The translations under genes and the position numbers were made by a program. This document shows, in pieces, positions 1 to 8,095 of a stretch of DNA of 64,000 nucleotides (position 1 is the stretch's first letter; each line of letters begins with the position of its first letter). Source of the stretch: Hahellaceae bacterium (GTDB lineage Bacteria > Pseudomonadota > Gammaproteobacteria > Pseudomonadales > Oleiphilaceae); the NCBI GenBank assembly GCA_016744695.1, contig JADGDV010000012.1:1-64000 (forward strand), in the 5' to 3' direction. The notes under the pieces are model-generated. The model did not search any database, had not been told where the DNA came from, and worked only from the letters and a program-made list of their open reading frames with translations.

Positions 1-1
1 G

Positions 2-502
2 AGTAAAAAACCTACGGGCACCTTACTTATTGATAACCTAATACCAGGCCGCAATCTTTATTTAGTCAGCACAGGGACAGGTCTAGCGCCCTTTATGAGC
101 ATTATTAAAGACCCTGAAACCTATGAGAAGTTTGATAAAGTCATTTTAACGCATGGTACCCGTGAAGTATCTGAACTAGCGTATCAAGAACTTATTCAGT
201 CTGAACTACCGAGTCATGAATACTTTGGTGATCAAATTAGCGACCAACTTATTTATTACCCCACCGTCACCCGAGAGCCCTATAAAAACCAAGGGAGAAT
301 TACAGAGTTATTAGATAGTGGAAAATTAGCGCAAGATATTGGCTTGCCACCGATTAACCTTGAAGATGACCGTTTTATGATTTGCGGAAGTCCAAGCATG
401 TTAAAAGATACCTGCTCTATACTAAATGCCAAAGACTTTAAAGAAGCCCGCCATGGCGACCAGGGGCATTATGTGATTGAAAGAGCGTTTGTTGAAAACT
501 AA
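2..502 (+). CDS. fpr: Ferredoxin-NADP(+) reductase, 3' part (5' end outside window)
   Basis: The reading frame is open from the first bases of the window, so the gene starts upstream and about 167 C-terminal residues are visible. They begin in the NADP-binding half of the FNR fold. The nucleotide-binding motif STGTGLAPF lies near residue 30 of the visible part, followed by a TRE segment, the FMICGSP motif and the C-terminal ending RAFVEN, which is typical of bacterial Fpr. Family members are soluble FAD enzymes that pass electrons between NADPH and ferredoxin or flavodoxin and support iron-sulfur repair and oxidative-stress defence. The first internal ATG (position 95) is not the true start, because it would remove the NADP-binding loop. 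The gene ends 3 bp from the convergent AraC-type gene. The family assignment is firm; the physiological partner is inferred. Confidence 0.9.
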   Translation, partial: SKKPTGTLLIDNLIPGRNLYLVSTGTGLAPFMSIIKDPETYEKFDKVILTHGTREVSELAYQELIQSELPSHEYFGDQISDQLIYYPTVTREPYKNQGRITELLDSGKLAQDIGLPPINLEDDRFMICGSPSMLKDTCSILNAKDFKEARHGDQGHYVIERAFVEN

Positions 503-505
503 AAC

Positions 506-1519
506 CTAGCGGCTCACTAAGCCCTTTCTGAACTTTGAAGGGGTTGTTTCTGACCATCGTTGAAATGCATGATTAAAACTCGCGGCTTCCTGATAACCCA
601 AACGACGTCCCACCTCTTCAATGGGTAAATTTGTTTTCTTTAAAAGACTTTTGGCTTTTTCAAACCTAACACTATCCAATACCTTCTGAAATGAAGTGCC
701 TTCATTTTTCAATTGCCGTCTTAATGTTCGTTCGGCTAAACCAAAGGCTTCCGCTACTTCAACGATTGAAGGTAGCTCGTACACAAACAACTCAAGGTGC
801 TTACAAATTTTATCTGATAATTGCTCTATTGAGTCGGTGCGTTTAGCAATAACCTGATCACATTGGGCACGATAATAATCAAATGCGGTAGGGTTGGCAT
901 TGGGGAAAGGTATGGTCAAGTCGGTATTATTGATGGCTAGTCGGCAATAAGGCTGGTCAAACTTAAGTTCGCATTCAAATAAGTCTTCATAAGGCTTTAT
1001 ATCGTCAGGCTTAGGGTAAGAGAACCAAACTTCAGCCAAATTAACAGCCTGTTCAATATTTTTTAAAATATCTTGAATTAAGCGATACGTGCCCGATATA
1101 TCTCTGTCGATAATAATACGATTTAACTTACCAGGAAGCGTGGTGGGCTGAAGGCAAATAGCGGTTACCTCCGTGCCTAGTTCAAGGCGAAGCTCGCCAA
1201 ACAAATAGGTAATACTTTGATAGCGAACGCCAGTTCTACAGGCTTCATAGGCATTTTTACACGACATTAAAAGCATAGAAAAAGGTCCATAACCTACTAA
1301 ACCAAAACGCACCCCCATTTTAAGGCCGATACTGCTATCCGATACATCTTCAAACAACTCACTAAGGATTTGTAACTCAGTGGCACGCTCAATTTGTGCA
1401 AAAGGGTCTAGTTTATCGAGACTGAGCCCATGTTTTTTCAATACAGTTTGAGGCGAATACCCCATCGTATCAAGGCCATTCACTGTATAGGTTAAACCAA
1501 GTATTGAACGTGTGGTCAT
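506..1519 (-). CDS. AraC-family transcriptional regulator (OruR/arabinose-binding-domain type)
   Basis: A 337-residue cytoplasmic regulator. The N-terminal ~200 residues look like the arabinose-binding-like effector domain found in OruR-type AraC proteins. The C-terminal ~95 residues carry the two helix-turn-helix segments: first IVEVAEAFGLAERTLRRQLK, then a second around EEVGRRLGYQEAASFNHAFQ, ending in the usual TPSKFRKG tail. The start is supported by AAGGAAG just upstream on the minus strand. It is divergent from the alpha/beta hydrolase gene and convergent with fpr. Regulators of this subgroup often control neighbouring hydrolases or lipid-related genes, so the hydrolase is the most likely target, but this is inference. 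No operator could be identified by eye. Confidence 0.88.
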   Translation of the reverse strand: MTTRSILGLTYTVNGLDTMGYSPQTVLKKHGLSLDKLDPFAQIERATELQILSELFEDVSDSSIGLKMGVRFGLVGYGPFSMLLMSCKNAYEACRTGVRYQSITYLFGELRLELGTEVTAICLQPTTLPGKLNRIIIDRDISGTYRLIQDILKNIEQAVNLAEVWFSYPKPDDIKPYEDLFECELKFDQPYCRLAINNTDLTIPFPNANPTAFDYYRAQCDQVIAKRTDSIEQLSDKICKHLELFVYELPSIVEVAEAFGLAERTLRRQLKNEGTSFQKVLDSVRFEKAKSLLKKTNLPIEEVGRRLGYQEAASFNHAFQRWSETTPSKFRKGLVSR

Positions 1520-1710
1520 TTCTCTTCCTTACTTCAGGGTTGAGCTGGCCGTAATTAACAAGTTTGACCTCAACCTTAGCATAGTTTTTATCCCGTTAAC
1601 GCCTCTATACTGTTTCTAAAGTGACAAATATCATCAAAAGAAAATTGCATGACCGTTATCAATGCACTTATCCTAGACCAAACCTTGTAACAATATGGAC
1701 AATTCATTTT

Positions 1711-2670
1711 ATGCTCAAATCAAAGTTACTCTTTATTTTTTTACTTATTGCCGTTTCCGGCAGCTCCCTTTACGGCGCAGGATCGTACTATAAGTATGAA
1801 ATCTATGATGCCGCTATTACCTATGAAAGTGAGAAGGCCTTATTAACCAAGAAGTGGTTGAAAGCAGGCGTAGGGGAGTCTAAAAACTTAGATATAGCTT
1901 ATTTTGAAGGGCCTCGTCGAGCAGGCCAACCGAGCTTGCTGCTCATTCATGGTTTTGCCGCAACAAAAGAGGGCTGGTTACGGTACGCAGCAGAGCTAAG
2001 TGATCGTTATCACGTCGTAATTATAGACCTCCCTGGGCACGGCGAAAGCACTAAGGATCTTTCATTAAACTATAGCATTGAAACACAAGTCGAAAACGTA
2101 CACCAAGTAGCGAAAGCACTAAAGCTAGGGTCATTTCATATCGCGGGTAATTCTATGGGCGGCGCTATTTCATCAATCTACGCAGCCAAATACCCGAATG
2201 AAATTAAAACAGTTACGCTGTATGACCCCGCTGGCATACATGATGTAGAAAGTGAGATGATGGTGCTATTGAAACAGGGTGAAAACCCTTTAATTGTTTC
2301 GGATGCCAAGAGCTTTAAGAACTTACTGACATTTGCAATGGAAAAGCCCCCTTTTATTCCCTGGCCAATTACTGAAGTAGCGGCTGAAAAATCCAGTCGA
2401 AAACAACAGATTAACGCTAAAATATTTACCGATATATCAACCGGTGAAAAAGGTCTTTTTAAAGAAGAACTGAAGAAAATTAAATCACCGACCTTGATCA
2501 TCTGGGGAGCCGAAGACAGAGTGATTCATGTAGGAAACGCGGATATTTTTGAGCGTTTAATCCCCGGCTCTAAAAAGATAATTTTACAGGGTATTGGCCA
2601 CGCTCCAATGATTGAAGCGCCTAAACAATCAGCCGATTTATTAGATGCATTTGTTAATAATTCCGCTTAA
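1711..2670 (+). CDS. Alpha/beta-hydrolase with N-terminal membrane anchor or signal peptide
   Basis: The reading frame opens at a GTG at 1621, but the extra 30 residues are polar and have no ribosome-binding site. The ATG at 1711 places a clean hydrophobic signal/anchor (LLFIFLLIAVSGSSL) at the N-terminus, giving 319 aa. The alpha/beta-hydrolase core is complete: oxyanion-region LIHGF, DLPGHGES, nucleophile elbow GNSMGG (Ser148), Asp269 in WGAEDRV and His297 in GIGHAPM. Family members hydrolyse esters or lipids, or act as haloalkane- or C-C-bond hydrolases; the substrate cannot be read from the sequence. The signal suggests an inner-membrane-anchored or periplasmic enzyme. It lies 42 bp upstream of manB on the same strand and may be co-transcribed with it, although the functions do not obviously connect. 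Confidence 0.85.
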   Translation: MLKSKLLFIFLLIAVSGSSLYGAGSYYKYEIYDAAITYESEKALLTKKWLKAGVGESKNLDIAYFEGPRRAGQPSLLLIHGFAATKEGWLRYAAELSDRYHVVIIDLPGHGESTKDLSLNYSIETQVENVHQVAKALKLGSFHIAGNSMGGAISSIYAAKYPNEIKTVTLYDPAGIHDVESEMMVLLKQGENPLIVSDAKSFKNLLTFAMEKPPFIPWPITEVAAEKSSRKQQINAKIFTDISTGEKGLFKEELKKIKSPTLIIWGAEDRVIHVGNADIFERLIPGSKKIILQGIGHAPMIEAPKQSADLLDAFVNNSA

Positions 2671-2712
2671 TAACCAAAGAACATTCAGAAACAAGTAAGG
2701 AAACAGAACCAC

Positions 2713-4080
2713 ATGGATCTAAGTTGTTTTAAAGCCTACGATATTCGTGGCAAAGTGCCAGAGCAATTAAATATAGACCTGGCTGAGAAAATTGGCGTGG
2801 CCTACGCGACGATTTTAAAAACCAAAAAAGTCGTTGTAGGCTATGACATCCGCGAGTCTAGCCCTGAACTCGTTGAAGCGCTGATTAGAGGCTTGCGTGC
2901 CGCGGGTACTGATGTTTATAACATTGGCATGTGTGGTACTGAGCAAATTTACTTCTCTACCTTTCATTACAAGATGGATGGCGGAATCATGGTCACGGCT
3001 AGTCATAACCCTAAAGACTACAACGGGTTAAAATTAGTAATGAACGATGCCCGCCCTGTGTATGGTGAAACAGGGCTCACTGCAATTAAAGAGATGATAG
3101 CCACTGATTCTTGCCCTAACGTTACCGAACTGACGGGGTCTGAGCAGCCTCTAGATGCCATGGCAGACTACATTCAACACCTACTAGGTTATATTGACCT
3201 CAAGGGTATAAAGCCCTTAAAGATTGTGGTGAATGCAGGGCATGGTGGCGCAGGGATGGTGATTGATGAACTTGAACGCCACTTGCCCTTTGAGTTTATA
3301 AAAATTCACCACAACCCAGATGGCACATTCCCAGCGGGTGTTCCCAACCCTCTCTTGGTTGAGAACAGACTCAGTACCCAAGAAGCAGTGATTAAACATG
3401 GCGCAGACTTCGGTATTGCGTGGGATGGAGATTTCGATCGTTGTTTCATGTTTGATGAAAAGGGCAATTTCATTGAAGGCTATTACATCGTCGGTTTATT
3501 AGCTCAACAATTTTTGAGCCGATACCCCGGTGAAAAAATCATCCATGACCCTCGCTTAACCTGGAATACTCAAGCCGTAGTGACTGAGCATGGTGGTACG
3601 CCTATTGAAAGTAAAACAGGGCACGCCTTTATAAAGCAGGCAATGCGTGAAAAAGATGCCATCTATGGTGGTGAAATGAGTGCTCATCATTATTTTCGTT
3701 CTTTCGCTTACTGCGATAGCGGGATGATTCCATGGTTGCTACTTGCTGAGCTATTAGGTCGTTCAGACGCGACCCTTTCTTCATTATTAGAAGATCGAAT
3801 GGCCGCATTCCCTGCGAGCGGTGAAATTAATCGTACCTTAAAGAACCCTGAAAAGGTTCTGAAATCCATAGAGAACCACTACTCTACACAGGCGTCAGAC
3901 GTAGCCTTTGTTGATGGTTTAAGTATGGAGTTTTCAGATTGGCGGTTCAATTTGAGACTGTCTAATACTGAGCCTTTAGTTCGATTAAATGTTGAATCTC
4001 GAGGAAACCAAGCCTTAATGGAAGAACGTACAGAAGAACTATTACAAGCGATCAAACAGTTTGATTCTGCCGATAGTTAA
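2713..4080 (+). CDS. manB: Phosphomannomutase (CpsG/ManB type)
   Basis: A 455-residue protein of the alpha-D-phosphohexomutase superfamily, nearly the same length as E. coli CpsG/ManB and similar along its whole length. The catalytic phosphoserine loop [13 protein letters not shown] places the active serine at residue 97. The metal-binding loop WDGDFDR is at 237-243, the sugar-binding loop GEMSAHHYF near 320, and the phosphate-binding loop [10 protein letters not shown] near the C-terminus. The enzyme interconverts mannose-6-phosphate and mannose-1-phosphate, feeding GDP-mannose for LPS, capsule or exopolysaccharide. Bifunctional phosphoglucomutase activity (as in AlgC) is possible. No other nucleotide-sugar gene is nearby. 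The ATG follows AAGGAAAC. A strong hairpin follows the stop. Confidence 0.95.
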   Translation: MDLSCFKAYDIRGKVPEQLNIDLAEKIGVAYATILKTKKVVVGYDIRESSPELVEALIRGLRAAGTDVYNIGMCGTEQIYFSTFHYKMDGGIMVTASHNPKDYNGLKLVMNDARPVYGETGLTAIKEMIATDSCPNVTELTGSEQPLDAMADYIQHLLGYIDLKGIKPLKIVVNAGHGGAGMVIDELERHLPFEFIKIHHNPDGTFPAGVPNPLLVENRLSTQEAVIKHGADFGIAWDGDFDRCFMFDEKGNFIEGYYIVGLLAQQFLSRYPGEKIIHDPRLTWNTQAVVTEHGGTPIESKTGHAFIKQAMREKDAIYGGEMSAHHYFRSFAYCDSGMIPWLLLAELLGRSDATLSSLLEDRMAAFPASGEINRTLKNPEKVLKSIENHYSTQASDVAFVDGLSMEFSDWRFNLRLSNTEPLVRLNVESRGNQALMEERTEELLQAIKQFDSADS

Positions 4081-4115
4081 TCTTAGATATTTACTGTAGC
4101 GCCTAGCTTGAATAC

Positions 4116-4150
4116 AATTACCACTGGTCTTAACAAGATCAGTGGTAATT
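4116..4150 (+). terminator. Hairpin terminator after manB
   Basis: A 16-bp stem pairs 4116-4131 with 4135-4150 around a 3-nt loop, with a single G-T pair in the stem. The 3' flank is AT-rich but has no uninterrupted T run, so the stem is certain and the terminator function is inferred from its place after manB. Confidence 0.6.
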
Positions 4151-4185
4151 AATCAGTATTTCTTCATTAACAGTCGAGTATCCAG

Positions 4186-4659
4186 ATGAATCACATAAGT
4201 CTTTCCGAATATCGTAATGCTTGGATTTTTCGTCATAAAGATATGCCTGTTAGCCCAGAAGACCTTGAGTGTATAAAGCCATTATCTGAATCCAGTGCGT
4301 TTCAACTGTGGCGACAACGTATCAGTAAAGAAGCTAATCATCCTTCAGACTTAGATAATGACGATTGGGCGACAAAAGAAGAAACCTGGCTTCACCGTGA
4401 TATTTGGCAAAAATCCTGGGACTCATCAAGCTCCGACTTGCCAGAACTCATCACTCAAGAAATAGACTGGGCAGATAATGTAAGTGTTTTTTTCTGCTAT
4501 GAAAGTCATAATATCATTGAAACAACTTGGGCGGTCTTTAAAAGAAACTGGAAGAATTTCTTGTTCTTTGATGATTCCCCCTTATTAATCGCCAGAAAGA
4601 AAAAACAAGCGGTTCAATTTTTTCAAGATGGCACCTTTGCTATCGGAAAAATGCCCTAA
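4186..4659 (+). CDS. Conserved hypothetical protein, DUF2947-like
   Basis: A 157-residue soluble protein without signal peptide or membrane segment. It is rich in Trp (WIF, LWRQR, DDWATKEETWLHRDIWQKSW) and ends in a conserved-looking block, VFKRNWKNFLFFDDSPLLIA followed by RKKKQAVQF. Length and this C-terminal block recall the uncharacterised DUF2947 family of gammaproteobacteria; I make this link from memory with moderate confidence. No enzyme motif is visible, so no function is offered. It stands alone between the manB terminator and a membrane-protein gene, and no strong ribosome-binding site precedes the ATG. Confidence 0.7.
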   Translation: MNHISLSEYRNAWIFRHKDMPVSPEDLECIKPLSESSAFQLWRQRISKEANHPSDLDNDDWATKEETWLHRDIWQKSWDSSSSDLPELITQEIDWADNVSVFFCYESHNIIETTWAVFKRNWKNFLFFDDSPLLIARKKKQAVQFFQDGTFAIGKMP

Positions 4660-4737
4660 TTACTGCAAAGTTAATAATAATCAGCTAATTAGGTACTTCT
4701 ACTAATTAAACTAACCCTCTGCCGTTAGGTATTATGT

Positions 4738-4758
4738 GTTCTATTAATTAAATAGAAC
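4738..4758. repeat. Short perfect inverted repeat just upstream of a membrane-protein gene
   Basis: Eight bases at 4738-4745 (GTTCTATT) are exactly repeated in reverse complement at 4751-4758 around AATTA. It ends 16 bp before the ATG at 4775 and next to the ribosome-binding site, so it could be an operator or an RNA hairpin affecting translation. Function unknown. Confidence 0.35.
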
Positions 4759-4774
4759 TAGAACAGGGATTTCC

Positions 4775-5299
4775 ATGAGTTTGTTACCTAAGACCTTTTC
4801 GATACGATCAATATTTGCTTGTATATTTTCCATTATTTTTTTTGGTATCTCTTTTGCTATGGCAATGTCTTCCTTCGCGGTGGTGGTTCAAGGGCTCATG
4901 GATGGTGAAGAATTAATGCATGCGTGCCTTGAGGCCATTAATACAGGAATAATTTCATTAGCCGTTTTTGAGCTGGCGATGGTTATTAACAAAGAATATG
5001 GTGGTGCAGAAGTAGAGGATGATGTGATTGTAATACTGCGCCGAACCTTGCCGCGCTTTATTGGCACTGTCTGCGTAGCATTGTCCTTGGAAGGTTTGAT
5101 AATGATAATAAAGTATAGCCAGTTAGACTTGGCAGGCAACCTTTACTACCCCGTAGCCATTATTATCAGCGCCTCCTTTTTATTGGCTGCTTTAGGTGTG
5201 TTTTTGAAATTATCACCCGACAAACAGGCCGAGAAAGTAAAAACATGGGGCGTTACACCAGGGCAGAACACGAAGGAAGCGACCGTTCAATCAATGTAA
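4775..5299 (+). CDS. Four-helix integral membrane protein of unknown function
   Basis: A 174-residue protein with about four hydrophobic segments: near residues 14-36 (IFACIFSIIFFGISFAMAMS), 50-68, 88-110 and 122-142. A short cytosolic C-terminal tail follows. The second helix is followed by an acidic/basic loop (NKEYGGAEVEDDVIVILRR). No recognised catalytic motif or Pfam family comes to mind. The start is supported by AGGGATTTCC before the ATG. It is not obviously in an operon: the upstream gene is 115 bp away and the downstream gene is convergent, 10 bp away. It has a similar size and topology to the two kinase-linked membrane proteins at 46.7 and 50.6 kb, but no clear sequence identity to them. 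Confidence 0.72.
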   Translation: MSLLPKTFSIRSIFACIFSIIFFGISFAMAMSSFAVVVQGLMDGEELMHACLEAINTGIISLAVFELAMVINKEYGGAEVEDDVIVILRRTLPRFIGTVCVALSLEGLIMIIKYSQLDLAGNLYYPVAIIISASFLLAALGVFLKLSPDKQAEKVKTWGVTPGQNTKEATVQSM

Positions 5300-5309
5300 T
5301 GCTATAACA

Positions 5310-5633
5310 TTACTCTTCAACCCACTCCCAGCGGAGTGGTTCACCAAAGTCGTCGTAGATCATTTTCTTTTTTTGTCGGGTCTGCTTTGGTTTCTTTTGA
5401 ACTGGTTCAGGATGTTTACGCGCTTCAATAGACGCAATTGCCTCTGTAACCAGCGTTCTCCCTTCTTTGGATGTATCGAATGCCATTGAGTTTGATTTAA
5501 TAGGACCATTTTTATCAAAACGACCACTTACACCTTTTTCAACCTGCTCGAGCGCGCCCCCTTGTTCAAGGAAGTCGCGAACCTGATTGTCCAATTTTCG
5601 TCTAATATCTGATTTTGTAGGACGCTTATTCAC
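5310..5633 (-). CDS. Small basic conserved hypothetical protein
   Basis: A 107-residue, charged, probably partly disordered soluble protein. An N-terminal helical segment (RPTKSDIRRKLDNQVRDFLE, then QGG) is followed by VEKGVSGR, a central LVTEAIASIEARK helix, a Lys/Gln/Pro-rich stretch and a C-terminal YDDFGEPLRWEWVEE. The conserved-looking ends suggest a real family in marine gammaproteobacteria, possibly nucleic-acid or ribosome associated because of the basic middle, but no function is established by what I can see. It is convergent with the membrane protein at 4775-5299. Confidence 0.7.
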   Translation of the reverse strand: MNKRPTKSDIRRKLDNQVRDFLEQGGALEQVEKGVSGRFDKNGPIKSNSMAFDTSKEGRTLVTEAIASIEARKHPEPVQKKPKQTRQKKKMIYDDFGEPLRWEWVEE

Positions 5634-5806
5634 ATTGTTATATCATTCAAAAGTTAGTTTGGATGCTATGAGCTTAGATCATAACCTCCACCTAGAGTAA
5701 CAGAATCTACTATTTTGCTGTAGCGACCACTAATCATTTATGTTTCGTATTATACTGTAGTCAATTTATTCGCTATGGAACACCATTCTCAAGGAGAGAA
5801 TCGCTT

Positions 5807-5950
5807 ATGGTCATCAAAAGGATATTCACTATCCTGTTGCTGAGTTTGCGTAGTCTGTCAGTTTACGCTCAGAAACAGACAATAGCTGTAACAATCGATG
5901 CTGATAACTCATATCCACTCTATAATCACCCCAACTACAACTTTGAATAA
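5807..5950 (+). pseudogene. Truncated leader: signal peptide plus start of a secreted protein
   Basis: An ATG preceded by a strong AAGGAGAG ribosome-binding site opens a 47-codon frame. It encodes a signal peptide (MVIKRIFTILLLSLRSLSVYA) and then KQTIAVTIDADNSYPLYN, which resembles the first strand of periplasmic solute-binding proteins, and it stops at TAA 5948-5950. The rest of such a protein is absent. It overlaps the start of the EamA gene in another frame. It is best read as the remnant of a deleted secreted-protein gene; a functional leader peptide coupled to the permease is the alternative. The reading frame is seen; the family link is a guess. Confidence 0.45.
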
Positions 5951-6866
5951 TAATAACCATCTGAAAGCAGACTTACTCCTTGTAGTCGTCACTTTGCTTG
6001 CCGCCGCCGGCTGGATTTTTTCTAAAGAAGCACTTCAAGGGCTTCCCCCCATTCTCTTTATTGGTATTCGCTTCTTACTTGCAGGGTTAATATTGGCCCT
6101 GTTAGGGCAAAAGTCTTTTGCAAAGCTATCAAGCCAAGGTCTAAAACGCTCATTGATGACAGGCGTTGTTTTTGCAGTGGCTATGGTCTGCTGGATTATG
6201 GGGCTTTTTAATGCTGAACATATAGGAGAGGGCGCGTTTATTACAAGTACAGCTGTCGTACTTGTCCCTATTATGGCTCGCTTTATTTTTGGTGAGCATC
6301 CTGCTTTAAGTACTTGGTTAGCACTCCCTATTGCAGTTAGCGGGTTGGCTTTCTTATCATTAGACTTATCTGGTAGTCATGGTTTTCAGCTCGAAAAGAG
6401 CCAGTTATTCTTTTTATCAGCCGCTGTTATTTTTGCGCTTCATTTTAACCTCAACACACGCATGGTTGCAGAAGTGCCTGCGCTAGTACTGACTTCTCTG
6501 CAATTAATTGTGGTAGGGGTTATCGCGCTGTTGATCTCCCTAGGAACAGAAGAATGGCCTGAGAAAGTAGCTAATGAAATATGGGGCTGGTTGCTAGCCA
6601 GCGCTATTATTGCTACTAGTCTTCGGTTTTTTCTTCAGACTTTTGCTCAAGGCTTGGCACCCGCAAGCCATGCTGCCGTGATATTAACCATCGAGCCCAT
6701 TTGGACAACGTTATTAGCGGGTGCGTGGTTTTGTGAACAAATGACTACAACCCAGCTAGTAGGCTGTGGACTTATATTTTCCGCATTACTGGTTAACCGT
6801 TGGCAATGGGTCAGTTTGCTTATTAAAGGTATTCAGAGGCCATTGAAAACAAAGATAAAGCAATAG
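5898..6866 (+). CDS. EamA/DMT-family permease
   Basis: Up to 322 residues with ten hydrophobic helices in two five-helix EamA repeats. The first repeat starts near residue 26 (DLLLVVVTLLAAAGWIFSKE), the second near residue 168. Typical DMT features include FIGIRFLLAGLILALLG and ILTIEPIWTTLLAGAWFCEQ near the end of the second repeat. Members are inner-membrane exporters or importers of amino acids and metabolites; the substrate is unknown. The start is uncertain: the ATG at 5898 adds a polar leader and lacks a ribosome-binding site, and a TTG at 5943 is closer to the first helix. A truncated secreted-protein leader overlaps the 5' end, so native start signals may have been lost or replaced. 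An in-frame LysR relic follows the stop directly. Confidence 0.82.
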   Translation: MLITHIHSIITPTTTLNNNNHLKADLLLVVVTLLAAAGWIFSKEALQGLPPILFIGIRFLLAGLILALLGQKSFAKLSSQGLKRSLMTGVVFAVAMVCWIMGLFNAEHIGEGAFITSTAVVLVPIMARFIFGEHPALSTWLALPIAVSGLAFLSLDLSGSHGFQLEKSQLFFLSAAVIFALHFNLNTRMVAEVPALVLTSLQLIVVGVIALLISLGTEEWPEKVANEIWGWLLASAIIATSLRFFLQTFAQGLAPASHAAVILTIEPIWTTLLAGAWFCEQMTTTQLVGCGLIFSALLVNRWQWVSLLIKGIQRPLKTKIKQ

Positions 6867-7094
6867 ACCACATCATTCATAGATTTTATTGCACGAGGCT
6901 ATGGCTGGGGAATGGTTCCCGATGTGCAAAGCGATTCATGGCTAAAATCGGGCAAAGTCGTTGAGCTTGTTGAAGGCAATACAATGGATATTCCACTTTA
7001 TTGGCATATATGGAATTTACGAGCATCCTTGAGTCGAGAGTTAACTGCCGCGCTACAAATACAAGCCGGAAAAGTACTTACTCCAATTAACTAG
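6867..7094 (+). pseudogene. C-terminal relic of an ArgP-like LysR-family regulator
   Basis: Immediately after the permease stop, and in the same frame, 75 codons read through IDFIARGYGWGMVPDVQ, SGKVVEL and LYWHIWNLRASLSRELTAAL before a TAA. This matches the end of the substrate-binding domain of ArgP/IciA-type LysR regulators (GYGWGMVP, then an LYWH-W motif and a terminal helix). The DNA-binding domain and most of the effector domain are missing, and the frame has no credible start: the ATG at 6912 lies inside the domain. ArgP-type regulators usually control amino-acid exporters, so an exporter plus regulator locus may have been eroded here. A read-through fusion is possible but unlikely. Confidence 0.6.
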
Positions 7095-7153
7095 AATAAC
7101 GTGATAAACTGCCTCGGTTTTTAATTCCCCATTCCTTTTAAGAAGTGAGCAAT

Positions 7154-7774
7154 ATGTCTGAGCAATACAATTCAGTAGAAGAGCGCGTAAGTTACGGTAT
7201 CGGTCGTCAAATGGGTGACCAGTTAGCGAGCAACCCTTTTGACGGTTTGCACATCGATTCTGTACTTGGCGGATTAGCTGACGCATTAAACGGTCAGGCG
7301 AGCCCTGTTCCAGATGAGTTAATGGAAGCAGCTTTCCAGGAAATCAGCGCTAAGATGCAGGCTCAGCAAGCAGAGCAAGCTAAAGAATTTACTGCTGAAG
7401 GCGATAAGTTTTTAGCTGAAAACGCTAAGCGTGATGAAGTAACCGTTACTGAATCTGGCTTACAGTATGAAGTAATCACTGAAGGTGAAGGCGAGAAACC
7501 AAGCCAAGCTTCAACTGTACGTACTCACTACCACGGTACACTCATTGACGGTACTGTATTTGACAGTTCATACGATCGTGGCGAGCCTGCAGAATTCCCA
7601 GTAGGCGGTGTTATCGCTGGTTGGACTGAAGCACTTCAAATGATGAGCGTGGGTTCTAAGTGGCGCTTAACCGTTCCATATAGTCTTGCATATGGTGAGC
7701 AAGGGGCTGGTGGTGCAATTGGTCCATACTCTACATTAGTATTTGATGTTGAGTTGCTTTCTATTGTTGGTTAA
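7154..7774 (+). CDS. fklB: FKBP-type peptidyl-prolyl cis-trans isomerase, FklB-like
   Basis: A 206-residue two-part PPIase. The N-terminal ~110 residues form the helical dimerisation domain (SYGIGRQMGDQL near the start, then a long AKMQAQQAEQAKEF helix). The C-terminal FKBP domain contains GTVFDSSYDRGEPAEFPVGG, VIAGWTEAL and PYSLAYGEQGAGG, which line the prolyl-isomerase pocket. Length equals E. coli FklB (FKBP22). No signal peptide is present, so it is cytoplasmic. I chose the ATG at 7154 over an in-frame GTG at 7145, because the AAGAAGTGAG sequence then acts as the ribosome-binding site. It assists protein folding and is self-contained, with its own terminator. Confidence 0.93.
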   Translation: MSEQYNSVEERVSYGIGRQMGDQLASNPFDGLHIDSVLGGLADALNGQASPVPDELMEAAFQEISAKMQAQQAEQAKEFTAEGDKFLAENAKRDEVTVTESGLQYEVITEGEGEKPSQASTVRTHYHGTLIDGTVFDSSYDRGEPAEFPVGGVIAGWTEALQMMSVGSKWRLTVPYSLAYGEQGAGGAIGPYSTLVFDVELLSIVG

Positions 7775-7791
7775 TTAACCAACAATACATC

Positions 7792-7822
7792 AACTGTAGG
7801 GGTGCTGCTCCTACAGTTTTGA
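7792..7822 (+). terminator. Rho-independent terminator of fklB
   Basis: A perfect 9-bp stem (AACTGTAGG at 7792-7800, CCTACAGTT at 7810-7818) with a 9-nt loop runs into a short T stretch, 18 bp after the fklB stop. Confidence 0.8.
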
Positions 7823-7959
7823 TTTCTTATCATTTTCTCCCTCGCTACATCCCGTTACACGCCTTAGCAATTCCTCACGTTCTTTTACTCTTTTGTCATA
7901 GAAGATTCGCTGTTTCTCACTTATCCTTTAATTGTGGATTTGAGTAGTATCCCCCTTAA

Positions 7960-7995
7960 AGCAGCGGGTTAAGTTGTACCGCTGCTGTTTTTTTT
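7960..7995 (+). terminator. Second plus-strand terminator in the fklB-helicase gap
   Basis: AGCAGCGG (7960-7967) pairs with CCGCTGCT (7979-7986) around an 11-nt loop, followed by G and eight T residues. This is a textbook intrinsic terminator about 140 bp beyond the fklB terminator, with no gene between. Confidence 0.75.
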
Positions 7996-8056
7996 GGGAA
8001 TCCAAATCCAACCTTATTTAAGTTTATTCAGCCTTTTATTTTTCAGTCCTTTTTTA

Positions 8057-8087
8057 AGGGGCATCTCAATGAGATGCCCCTTTTTTT
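8057..8087 (+). terminator. Third plus-strand terminator before the helicase gene
   Basis: GGGGCATCTCA is repeated as its reverse complement with almost no loop, and seven T residues follow on the plus strand. On the minus strand the distal side has no T run, so it works best for plus-strand transcripts, although it also lies just beyond the end of the minus-strand helicase gene. Confidence 0.75.
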
Positions 8088-8095
8088 ATGCGCTA

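Larger units (their letters stand above)
7823..8095. other. Non-coding interval with two further terminators
   Basis: The 321-bp gap between fklB and the convergent helicase gene (7775-8095) has no credible open frame. It contains the fklB terminator and two more independent hairpins with T tracts on the plus strand. The stretch 7823-7958 upstream of the second hairpin could hold a small RNA gene. I could not identify a convincing promoter. Confidence 0.4.

Noticed and set aside
1621-1710. N-terminal extension of the alpha/beta hydrolase from a GTG start
   Set aside because: It has no ribosome-binding site and would bury the signal/anchor sequence behind 30 polar residues.
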